64,000 bases of DNA. Origin: Whalleya microplaca. Lineage: Eukaryota > Ascomycota > Sordariomycetes > Xylariales > Xylariaceae. The notes under the pieces were generated by a model. That model saw only the letters and a list, made by a program, of their open reading frames with translations. It was not told the DNA's origin and made no database searches. The stretch is taken from assembly GCA_022497155.1 (NCBI GenBank), contig MU385711.1, positions 1,326,673 to 1,390,672 on the forward strand, in the 5' to 3' direction. Both the position numbers and the translations under genes were made by a program. The number at the start of each line of letters is the position of its first letter. Position 1 is the first letter of the stretch. Positions 23,386-33,171 of the stretch are shown here, piece after piece.

Positions 23386-26300
23386 TCAGATCAGCACGCT
23401 CTCCCGACGATGCCGACCCTCTTCCACCTCGACTCCTTGTTGTTGCTGCTGCTGCCGCTGCAGCCGCCGCTGCTGTTGAAGATCATTGCCAAGGTCCCGG
23501 CCCCGGTAGCGATGATGATCAACCTCCTCCGTTTTATTATCTTCTCGGCTTGTCGATGGAGACGCCGTCTGATACGAAGGTCCCTTATATGAGTTGCGCT
23601 TGACGACCTCGCCAACGCCATCGCGGACCTCGCGGGGCCCGCTGATCTTCTGCCTCAGCTCGCGCGTGCGCTTGAGCCGCCGGTGCTCGCTAAGCCGACG
23701 CTGGAGGTTCGCCGGCTTGTACTGCTCGAGCGAGGCGAGCTTGTCCTGCCAGCCAGGGAATAGACGGCGGCCGCGTGCGTCGAAGGTCTTCTCCGTCGTC
23801 GTGACGCCCCAGGCCGGGCGATTCCGATCGGATGCTGTGGACGGCCGAGCTTTAGCATGGTCATCTTGATAGGACGGGCGTGAGTGTGAGAGGCTCCATC
23901 GCATGCTGCTGTAGCTCTCGCGGTGCCGCACCACCCGCAGATTTCCGCTTGGCGTGCGCTTGATAGTCCGACGTTCGGGTGCCCGTTCGGGTGTCGTCGT
24001 GTAGTGCTCCTCGCTCTCTACAGGCAAGATCGCGAAGGTGTGCCTCATGCGCTCACTGAGGCTGCGGCGCCGTCCCCTTACAGGTCGGTTATCAATTGGT
24101 GGGTAGCGGTAGATCTGGTCGACTTCATCGGGGATGTTGCGGATCATGTGCTCATCCTCCTCCTCATTCTCGTCCTCATTTTCGTCCGTGTCAGAGTCAG
24201 AGTCAGAAGCGGGCCGCCAGAATGGGTGCAGTTTGGACTCATCGGGTGCCTGGCGCCCGTTTGAGCTGCCCTTCCTTTTGCCAAACGCGCGGTTCTCGGA
24301 CGTATCTCTGCGGATAACCCTCGAAAGAGACAGGGTGCGTGAAAGGAAGCCGGGACGTGTAGGAATATTTTCCGAGCTCTTGCGAAGACTGAAAGCCCGG
24401 CGCACTATGGACGGCCGTCTTGTGACCTCTTGCTCGAAATAGTTACCAAGCATATTCTCTTTCTCTGACGTCGGTGTCAGTCCGGAAGGTGTAGCTGGAA
24501 TGAACTTGATCGCGGGGGGTTCAGGAGGAGCACGTGGGTTTCTTAGAGGAGAGTCCACGTCGTCCATAGAGAATTGGGGCTGGGGAGGTGTCACGGGACC
24601 GCCATCTGGGCCGTCGGCGGTAATCTTGGGATTGTCTGAGACTTTATGTGTTTCCGTCGCCCCTCCCGTCTGGGCATACTCCTCCCTCTGCAAGGCGTTT
24701 GCAATAGTCGCTGAGTCGACGGGTTTAGACAGATGATGGACCATCAAAACAGATTTGTTCTGGTGCGGATAGATATTCACCGCCATTGCTTCCGAAATGT
24801 CGGCTGCAGAGTGAGTCCCGTTCGTCTCCACCGATGCTTGGGAAAACGGTGTGTTGTGGGTAGTCAGCCGTTTGCCAAAGAAGGGATCCCCATTCTGATC
24901 GACAAGTGGTCTGTGATCAGGAAGGGCATCTTTGTGCAACTCAGCCGATGGAGCCGGCTGAAATTGTCGCTGGTCGGTATGATTGTTCGTATGCTCGGTG
25001 CGAGGCGCACGTTCCACAGTGACCTTTGGTGGCTGTTGCTGCGTAAGCTCTTGCTCCAGGAAGGTATCGTGTGCCTTCAGACTCTCGGCAGTCAAGGAGC
25101 TAGCACGAGAGCCTGCCAGAGAGCCTGCCCTAGACCCATTGCGGCTGGTTGGAGCTGACAAAGAGGACCTGCGCAAGGGAACAATTGGGGGGTAGTCCAT
25201 AGTTAGCTGGTCCGGCACAATTGACCGATCAGATTCCGACATCGATCTACCCCTCCGAGAAGGTTTATCAAAATAAGGTGTTCGCTCTTTAGACTTGGAG
25301 TGGCTGGATTGTGGCACCGAACTGAGACTATTGCTTCTCTTAGACCGGTGGCTACTTGTTGATCTGAGTGAGTGTGGTCCAGGAGTAGGTTTCATAGAGG
25401 CCTTTCGATCGGGAATGACAACGACAGGAATCCCTCCGTTTTTCCAAACATCGCGACGGGCTTTGCGGCTACTGATAGAGTTGACCGAAAAAGAAGATGC
25501 AAGGCTTTCTGATCGTCTTGAGTTTTCATTACTTAGCGGAGGTCGTGAATGTTTAGTGCTTTCGGCCTGGCGTAGAGACGTCCCAGCGGAGGAGCTCGGT
25601 GGTGAGAAGTCGGAACTAGAATCTCTCAAGACCGTTTGTTTTCGGACATGGCGTAATGTTTTCTGCTTTGGGGGAGGGACATCGACCAAGAGGGCCTCCA
25701 CAACTGTAGAGACGGTAGATTTTGACGACATCCCAGACGAGCGTCTAACGTCGGTACTTACGGAGGATTCGGAGGTGGACGGTTCGGTCGCACGCCTACC
25801 CCTGTTCGTAAATTCCTGAGGTGAAGGTGAGGGCGGCGATTGTGACTGTGTGCTATCTGACAAGGGCATTGATCGCAAAGCCTTTGTTGCGTTGGTTGGT
25901 GCAATTGTCACATCCTCAACAACTTCCTGCTTCCGCCCACTTGTTTGGGGGTGGCCCCGTCGCTTCCGCACAATGACATTCCTGTTGTAATTATCATCCC
26001 ATTCCTGTTCGACCTCGCTCGCCGAGCCCCATTCCCCATCAAAGGTGAAAAACTCTTGCTTCGTCTTCGGAGTCAGACTCTCGTCCGACTCCAGGCCCAG
26101 ACCCAATCCTACGTCCGATGTTTTCCTTTGCCGTGGTGTATCATTTGCGCGTTTGACGGTGCTCTGCGACGCTCGAGAGGAAGACACTACCCGTCGGGAC
26201 GTCATCAGCTTCTCATCCTCCTCCTCCGGGTCGGGACTCTCGCGCGCCGTCTTGAAAGATTCTGAACGAGAGTCGGTGGTGGCTTTGGACGGGATGCGAT

Positions 26301-26838
26301 CGGTCAGGTTGGGACGAAACGGCTTCGATCCACGCTCGGGCTGCGGAGGGGTCACGTCAGGCGTAGGGGGGCTCCTTTGGTTTGGTGGAGTTCCCGGTAT
26401 CGATCGCGCAGAAATGTTTGTGCCACTCTGCACCGGAGTACCGATGTAGGTCGGACTTGAGGGTTGGATCGAGTGGCTGCTGGACGAGGTGCGTGAATGC
26501 GCAGGTGGTGTCGGGGGGAGAGAAGGCCCAGGCGCCTTACTGTTACTGCTTCGACTATCGTCCTTCAACGTGGTAGAGGTCGACGATGCCGATCCCGATG
26601 CGGATTTCAATTTCGAATTCGACGCGGTATCGATCGAGTAGTCACGGGAGAGCGAGCTGCCGGCAGCCGAGGTCGGTCGATCGTTTCTTGGATGCGGGAG
26701 GGTTTTATGCTTTTTGAAGGACCCTTGGCTGGGCTTGCTGGGCTTGCTGGGCTTGCCGAGTGGGGGGAGGTCATACAAAGGTTCGAAATAGAGGGTTGTC
26801 GACGCCGGCGGCGAAACGGTCTCGGCAGAAGCGAGCAT
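23386..26838 (-). CDS. Large disordered protein of unknown function (1150 residues)
   Basis: This is an uninterrupted 3453-base frame without introns, starting at ATG 26838. I do not recognise a catalytic or named domain. The product is Ser/Pro/Arg-rich and mostly predicted disordered. It has many SP/TP and RxxS sites (NIPTRPGFLSRTLSLSRV, RGRRRSLSERM), an acidic run near residue 880 (DSDSDTDENEDENEEEDE) and a poly-Gln stretch close to the C-terminus. The segments that look most constrained are KFIPATPSGLTPTSEKENMLGNYFEQEV, EVDQIYRYPPIDNRPVRGRRRSLS and WGVTTTEKTFDARGRRLFPGWQDKLASLEQYKPANLQRRL. The latter sits in a basic, helix-prone C-terminal part. Length and codon use support a real gene; the long open frames on the opposite strand are shadows of it. 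A cytoskeletal or cell-polarity scaffold would fit the composition, but this is a guess. Confidence 0.72.
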   Translation of the reverse strand: MLASAETVSPPASTTLYFEPLYDLPPLGKPSKPSKPSQGSFKKHKTLPHPRNDRPTSAAGSSLSRDYSIDTASNSKLKSASGSASSTSTTLKDDSRSSNSKAPGPSLPPTPPAHSRTSSSSHSIQPSSPTYIGTPVQSGTNISARSIPGTPPNQRSPPTPDVTPPQPERGSKPFRPNLTDRIPSKATTDSRSESFKTARESPDPEEEDEKLMTSRRVVSSSRASQSTVKRANDTPRQRKTSDVGLGLGLESDESLTPKTKQEFFTFDGEWGSASEVEQEWDDNYNRNVIVRKRRGHPQTSGRKQEVVEDVTIAPTNATKALRSMPLSDSTQSQSPPSPSPQEFTNRGRRATEPSTSESSVSTDVRRSSGMSSKSTVSTVVEALLVDVPPPKQKTLRHVRKQTVLRDSSSDFSPPSSSAGTSLRQAESTKHSRPPLSNENSRRSESLASSFSVNSISSRKARRDVWKNGGIPVVVIPDRKASMKPTPGPHSLRSTSSHRSKRSNSLSSVPQSSHSKSKERTPYFDKPSRRGRSMSESDRSIVPDQLTMDYPPIVPLRRSSLSAPTSRNGSRAGSLAGSRASSLTAESLKAHDTFLEQELTQQQPPKVTVERAPRTEHTNNHTDQRQFQPAPSAELHKDALPDHRPLVDQNGDPFFGKRLTTHNTPFSQASVETNGTHSAADISEAMAVNIYPHQNKSVLMVHHLSKPVDSATIANALQREEYAQTGGATETHKVSDNPKITADGPDGGPVTPPQPQFSMDDVDSPLRNPRAPPEPPAIKFIPATPSGLTPTSEKENMLGNYFEQEVTRRPSIVRRAFSLRKSSENIPTRPGFLSRTLSLSRVIRRDTSENRAFGKRKGSSNGRQAPDESKLHPFWRPASDSDSDTDENEDENEEEDEHMIRNIPDEVDQIYRYPPIDNRPVRGRRRSLSERMRHTFAILPVESEEHYTTTPERAPERRTIKRTPSGNLRVVRHRESYSSMRWSLSHSRPSYQDDHAKARPSTASDRNRPAWGVTTTEKTFDARGRRLFPGWQDKLASLEQYKPANLQRRLSEHRRLKRTRELRQKISGPREVRDGVGEVVKRNSYKGPSYQTASPSTSREDNKTEEVDHHRYRGRDLGNDLQQQRRLQRQQQQQQGVEVEEGRHRRESVLI

Positions 26839-27008
26839 TGCTGAGTGGAATGCTACAATGCTCCTATGCTGCCGACACTTACAGACTACTTTAATTGGGT
26901 GGTACCAAAACTAAAGACTCCTTCGCATTGTGGGAAACGGATCTGGTTCCTGGGGTAGAATGAACTCGCAGTCAGGGTACCGTACCATGTGAAGGTACTC
27001 GGTACACC

Positions 27009-27029
27009 TGTGTGTGTGTGTGTGTGTGT
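27009..27029. repeat. (TG)10 microsatellite
   Basis: Ten TG units plus a T, upstream of the 1150-residue gene, probably in its promoter or 5' leader region. Confidence 0.9.
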
Positions 27030-27611
27030 CGCGATCCTCTCGATGTCAAGCTGCTTAAGCTGCTTGGGTGAACAAAAAACCAAAAAGAACCAAAAAAAGA
27101 GTGAGCCAACGGTTGGACCACTCAGGAATCACGGCTGATTCGAAGACCACATTCGAGGACGGAGTGTCAAGACGTGGTAATGCATGGCGCAAGAGGCATG
27201 GCTTCTCTAGTCGTCGGCGATTGGATCTTTCGGTCGCAGTAAAATAGAATGAGAGGATTACGGATACACAGCTTGCGACGAGACACCTGATTGAGTAGCA
27301 GTTTATGCTATGTAGGGAACGCGCAGGCGTCGATGGGTGGACGACGGAGGTGTCGCGAAAGTAAGTATGTAAGTATGTACACTCACTTCTGGCGGCGGCG
27401 GCTATGGGATACTATGGGATGCGATGGGAGCAGATTGAGTGATGATGGGCGTCGACCTCTCTGCAACGAACGAATAGCGGGTACGCAACGTCAGTGAGAG
27501 GTCTGCTTTCCCGCCCCCTGCTCATCAGGGCTCAGGTGGTTTTTTCCCTGGAAGGTCTCGTTGTCTCGGAGGTTGGGGGGACGGGCCTGACGGGGGGTGG
27601 AGGATGAGAGA

Positions 27612-27643
27612 GGCAGGGAGGCAGGGAGGCAGGGAGGCAGGGG
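27612..27643. repeat. GGCAGGGA tandem repeat, four copies
   Basis: Three exact 8-base units and a fourth ending in GGGG lie in intergenic DNA upstream of the 1150-residue gene. Confidence 0.9.
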
Positions 27644-30600
27644 AGGCTAGTACGAAAACAGCTCACAGCAATTATATGCGTACAGGTTTAACCTAGGTTA
27701 GTAGGTCTGGTAGGGTAAGTACGGAGGGGTGCAGGTGCGGTGCACGAGGGGATAAAAGAACCTTCCTGGAAGGAAGGACGCATACACCACACATATTGAT
27801 ACAAGACAGTATGTAGGTAGCGACTTCTACCACCTACTACTGCCAGTATATGCGCATACGCATAAGAACAGCCAATTCAGCAAGCGCATCCATCAGTGGG
27901 CCAAACGCAAGTTGATCATACCTGCCTACATATACGGAATACTGTAAGTACTGTACATACATTACGAGATACATGCACCTTTTAAACGCACAGCGCAACT
28001 TTGCCCACATGTACCACATACAAAGTACGGCCGTACGTGGCACACCGGTGAGTAGGCCATTGAAAATAGCAGCTTGAGTGTATGTCCTATTTTCCACAGT
28101 CGAATACGTGTTGTTAATGGGTTGCGATGTACCCATGCAGCCCAAGCCTGACCACTAGGCTTTCGGGGTCTGCAATTCTGTCAAAATCTGGCTCGTTGCA
28201 TCGGTACACGCTCTCGAAACGACAGCGTGTGCGCTACGCAGCACGGCACTCTGGCGGAGCACTACGTTGTATCGATGGAGTACATACATGCCTACACCGC
28301 GTACATATATAATACAGTGCTTGCAGCTGCAACTCCAAGGGGGCAGGGGGGGTGATGGACACTTGCTGCAGCCGTTCAGGTCACCAGGACAAATGAGCGT
28401 CGGGAACTGCACAAGGCTGTCCGGCCTGCCGGCCTCATGCCAGACCTGCTTAGCCTGCAACCATCACCCGGCGAATCAGCGTGCGCACCAGCTGCTTCGC
28501 TAACCAACCCAGGCGGGCATGCGACCTGCGCCGTCGTCTGGACTTACTATATCTAAACCTAAAACCCCCTATAATTAAAAAAGCCTGCAAGATAGAAATA
28601 GATTATATCGAATAATCATGGGATCGCTTATTCAGAATATATATGTACAGTGTAGGTAGGTATGAAATATAGGTACTTGCAGTTGGCAAGTTCTGGACAC
28701 CACCTGGGCGCTTCTTTTGCTCTCTCTTGTCCCGCTTCAATTGCCCCACCGTTGTACCCAAATCGGACCACCAGTCCAGAATCGGACGGTGGGACATTGA
28801 TTGACTGGCCACTTCATCCTCCTTCGCTGTGCTGGGTTATATCTCACTATTTTATATCCCAAGCTGTCCGAATTCAACACATAAGATCATATCCCTAGTT
28901 CGATTTTAACTATATAAAGTTCTGACTATACCCCGAATAATACTCTTCTATGAAGACCTTTCTCACTAGATTGAAATCCGTAAGCAAAACATTGTTTCTA
29001 GAAACCATATAAGTACTTCTCATTTCAGGTTATTCTTAATTCAACCCGTTAACTCATACTTACCTTATCAAACTTTATCTTATAAGAAGCTTAATTAAGA
29101 CATCATGTTCCCTTCCTATTTCATGTATATTGGAGTAGGACTACATGATGAGTAACTACCTAGGTTAAAGAGCTCATATTATATCCATTTTAGTCTCCCT
29201 ACGTTGCCTTTAAACTTAAGACTTACACCATGGTTCAACCTCAGGCAACTACTCAGAGGTAGGCGACTCAACTAAGTATTCATTCTACATTGACCTATTT
29301 ACTATATGACTAGTATAAGCCTCTGTCTGGTTGTTAGGCTTTAGGCTGTTAACTATGCTCGACCATCACCTTGAAAGTTGGCCCAGCAGCATGTGACTCT
29401 CATTGAGTTACATGTAGACGTTTCAATCCTCGGTATAGAGCTTAGGCGATGCTATTTCGGTATAAGGTTTAGACTAAAGGCTTAAAGACTACCTAGGTAC
29501 CTGGGTATATATACGTAGCTTTTCCTCGAGCACTAACGAGCATCACATAATCATCAATACATTCGACCTAGGCACCATGGTACTGAAGCCTCTTGTTCCG
29601 TTGAACAACAAACCAATAGCGTAGAGAGCATGGTATCTACCCATCACCTACTGCAGGACTCTTCTTACCTAGCTAAAGACTTCAGTTCAGTACATAAACG
29701 CCAAGGTAGGAAATCTGCAATAGCCGCCAGGTGGCTGTGGTGGTATGCCGAACAGGAGTAGACGCCTAAATAACTGCTGTTCCAATCCGGGCCTGGTGGC
29801 TTGTGGTCAACCTTAGTGCCAGATCACCGACCGGTTTTCGGCATGCCGAAGAGATCGGCCCATCATCAATCAGATAACATCTAGTGCTATTATGGACTCC
29901 GGCTGCTCAGGCCACGGCTCTGACAATTGACTGAGCCGGCCCTGAGTAAAAGCGGCATTGGCTCTAGACTCGGTTCGGCCAAAAGAAGGTGCCATAGATT
30001 CCTCCCACACTCAAGCAGTCGAAGGGGAGGGGGGAGAAAGTGGTTTACATACCTAGGTATACATGCACTTCCCAAACCCCAGTGCAACATCTTGATTCTT
30101 CGGCATATTCTCCACACTCAATTAGTACGTAGTACTTATTTTACTACTTATTATTATTAGCACCTCGTCAAATTCTACGTAATCTGTAGATATAAGAATG
30201 TGGGGTATATTCACCGATGACAGAATTGTCGGAATGTTGAAAGTAACGAAGATGCTTGACTCTACCGAGTTTCTACACCTGAAACATCGAGTTACACGTC
30301 GAAAGTTGCTCTTGTCACGTGAGATGTGTGGCATGGTTGCGGTGAGGTTTCCAAAGAGCCAAGGCACAGTGGAAATGCCTGGCCTCCAACCTTCAACTTC
30401 GGAAACGACGATAAGGGTATACGCAGTAGAATACAGCCAATACATTAACCTCTCCCAAAGCATATATGAACATATCAGTATTCTTTTTAAAGCTCGTAAA
30501 GGCGCAAGTGACCGGTGTATGATTCATATATTTACAGCCTAACTCTCTTCATACGTGCTCCCTTTCACCAATTGCCTTGACGAGGTAGATATATTGAGGA

Positions 30601-31457
30601 CACAGACGACATGCACTTATACTTGAAATTGAAGGACTGAGCTAACTCAATGTGCTCAGTATACACATACGTATCACTAATAAGTTTAGGTTGATCACAA
30701 AAACAACTCCATAAAACAAGACAAACCAAGAACAATTCAGAATGTCATTCTTTTACCGAGTCACCTTATCTCGACGTTCCAGCCCGGCAATTGATAATTC
30801 ATATCTCGTATCTCCAAACCGCCGCGCGGGATAAGCTATTGGTCATCCGTGTGGAAGATCTTCCCACTCACCTTGAAACTGTCAGCAAACCAAGATAAAC
30901 CCTCATTGCCTACGCTCTCGGCCTCTTGAACGACATCGGATTGAGGCCAAGCTCCACCTGCATGTCGTCATTTTCGCTGGCATCGATCTTTAGTTTGTCT
31001 TATTGTGGTTCAAGATGGTAGGGTTCTTTCTTCTTAGTATAAGTTGTTGATCAGAATTTGATTCTGGAAGCTTTATCTACTGCCCCGCATCTCAATTGCC
31101 ATGTTATCACCATACCTAGTGCTAGCAAACAGATCAGACAAGTTGCCTACACGTAACGAGAAAAGACTAAATGACATCCCAAATATGCAAGTCGAGCATT
31201 AACCTCCAGCCGAGATGGATCTCTTGTCAAGATCTCAGCCTCTTAGTGGACGATGGTCATACAAGATAAGCTTGAAATCCCCATGGCCCTAGTCAAGCCC
31301 GCAGCATCGATGACATTATTCTACCAATCCCGATGGCAGGAGGAGGTCCTAGCAATAAGCTCAAAACCATAAAGATCATGTCTCAGCCAGCTTCCCAAAG
31401 ACCAGGCCCTTCACCTGTATCAAAAAGTTCATTATTAGGATCAATTGAGTTGCCAAG

Positions 31458-33171
31458 ATGTTGACAGCGCTCCTTACTCTTGTTTATGTTGCTGGGAGTG
31501 CCGCTCATGCCGGACACGATGATCAGAAAAGCCTATCTGGACCACATCAGTCCTTATGGTATAACACACTACCAGGAGATGGTGGAACTCAGGTGCCGTG
31601 CCATGAAGCAAGCACAACTCATCAACTTATCTGATTATCTTGTAGGCTGATTCAGTATTCTCTGGCATTTCTACTTTTGGACGTCTGCCATATCAGCCGT
31701 GTCTAAGCAATCAAGATGTCGAGTACGACTTAGCATTTATCGGTTCGTAGACTTGGTATAACTGCCTAACACCAACTGACCAAGATGAAGGCGCTCCTTT
31801 TGATACTGGTACATCTTATCGTCCAGGTGCTAGGTTTGGTCCTTCAGGAATCCGCCAGGGATCTAGACGTCTCAATCTCTAGTATGATACCCTTTCTGCG
31901 TGAGAACATCCCTGATATTGACCAACTATTCAATATCTAGTGGAGGTTACAATGTTCCTCTAGACACGAATCCCTTCAATGGATGGGCTAAAGTTCTGGA
32001 CTGTGGTGATATACCTGTGACATCGTAAGACATGGCCACAGTACCAAGACACTCGTTCATGGAAACTGACTGATCTGTAGTTTCGATAACACATGGGCTC
32101 TCAAGCAGATTGAAGAAGGCCACTACAACATCTTGTCTCGAGCACCGAAGACAGATGCCAAAAAGCCTGGGCCATCTAAGAGGGGAAAGACCCTGCCGCG
32201 GGTCATCACACTCGGGGGTGACCATACCATCACCCTTCCTCTACTCCGCTCACTCAACCGGGCTTACGGCCCAGTGACCGTCATCCACTTTGACAGTCAT
32301 CTCGATACATGCAAGTGCCGCCCCGGCCATGCCATCCGCATACTCCTCAGTCCACCTCACCCCTACTGACACGGCTCCCACTCGCACAGGGCGGCCCAAG
32401 GTATTCGGCGGCTCGCCGTCGGAGGTAGCGAGCATCAACCACGGGACGTACTTCTACCACGCGGCGCAGGAGGGCCTGCTGGCGAACGACACGAACGTGC
32501 ACGCGGGCATCCGCACGACGCTGAGCGGGCCCAGCGACTACGAGAACGACGGCTACTGCGGCTTCGAGATCGTCGAGGCCCGCGAGATCGACGTCATCGG
32601 CATCGAGGGCGTCACCCGCAAGATCCTCGACCGCGTCGGCACCGCCAACCCCGTCTACCTCTCCCTCGACATCGACACCCTCGACCCGGCCTTCGCCCCC
32701 GCCACCGGCACCCCCGAGACCGGCGGCTGGAGCACCCGCGAGCTGCGCACTATTATTCGCGGGCTCGAGAGCGTGAACTTGATCGGTGCGGATGTTGTTG
32801 AGGTTGCGGTGAGTATTGACTCTAGGGTTGCTGTTGTGTAGGCGGTTTTGACTGACTCGGGGTTGCTAGCCTGCTTATGACACCAATGCCGAGCATACGA
32901 CAATGGCTGCTGCTGAGTACGTACTCTTGAACTCATTCCCTATATCAGGCCTTTTTTGGAACTACGTCTACCTAAATAGGATGTTTTCGGAGTTGAAACT
33001 TTTGTGGCGAGGTTTAGGACTTCTGGTTTTTTTTTTTTTTTTTTTTTTTTTTTGTGAAGTTAATACTAACACATAACTATGTATAGTGCGCTATACGAGA
33101 TCATGAGCATCATGCTCAAGAAGGGCCCGCTCAGCAACATGGTCGCTAGCGAAGAAGGGGCCGAGCTATAA
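31458..33171 (+). CDS. Agmatinase-family ureohydrolase with signal peptide
   Basis: This is a binuclear manganese enzyme that releases urea from a guanidino substrate such as agmatine. Eight exons (31458-31592, 31646-31742, 31791-31881, 31941-32024, 32081-32310, 32390-32808, 32870-32916, 33087-33171) give 395 residues. All six metal ligands of the arginase fold are present: H184 in GGDHTITL, D207, H209 and D211 in HFDSHLDTW, and D306 and D308 in [13 protein letters not shown]. The N-terminus ([18 protein letters not shown]) looks like a cleaved signal peptide, so the enzyme is predicted to be secreted or vacuolar. Intron 5 (32311-32389) has a GC donor, GCAAGT, with a CTGAC branch and CACAG acceptor; only this junction gives [12 protein letters not shown]. 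Intron 2 has a weak GTTCGT donor. Intron 7 contains 27 T in a row. Exons 1-5 are AT-leaning and exon 6 strongly GC-rich. The exact substrate (agmatine, proclavaminate-like or guanidinobutyrate) is open. Confidence 0.92.
33027..33053 (+). repeat. Poly-T tract of 27 in intron 7 of the ureohydrolase gene
   Basis: This is an uninterrupted run of 27 T, 33 bases before the acceptor AG at 33085-33086 and upstream of the TACTAAC branch site near 33064. Confidence 0.9.

Larger units (their letters stand above)
26839..31457. other. Long gene-poor intergenic region
   Basis: The left end is the 5' region of the 1150-residue gene. It includes a (TG)10 run at 27009-27029, GGCAGGGA repeats at 27612-27643, and ACCTAGGT palindromes at 27691-27698, 29158-29165, 29491-29498 and 30051-30058. 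From about 28500 the DNA is AT-rich. The frame at 30198-30542 has no recognisable motif. Short transporter-like peptides near 30900-31060 are broken by stops. No supportable gene. Confidence 0.45.

Noticed and set aside
25295..25819. 174-codon plus-strand frame within the 1150-residue gene
   Set aside because: Antisense shadow of a continuous coding frame; no start context or motif.
30198..30542. 114-codon open frame in the gene-poor region
   Set aside because: No recognisable motif, low-GC spacer composition, and a minus-strand frame of equal length overlaps it.
30900..31060. Transporter-like short peptide on the plus strand, upstream of the ureohydrolase gene
   Set aside because: Interrupted by stops and too short. 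The resemblance to a membrane transporter could be chance hydrophobicity.
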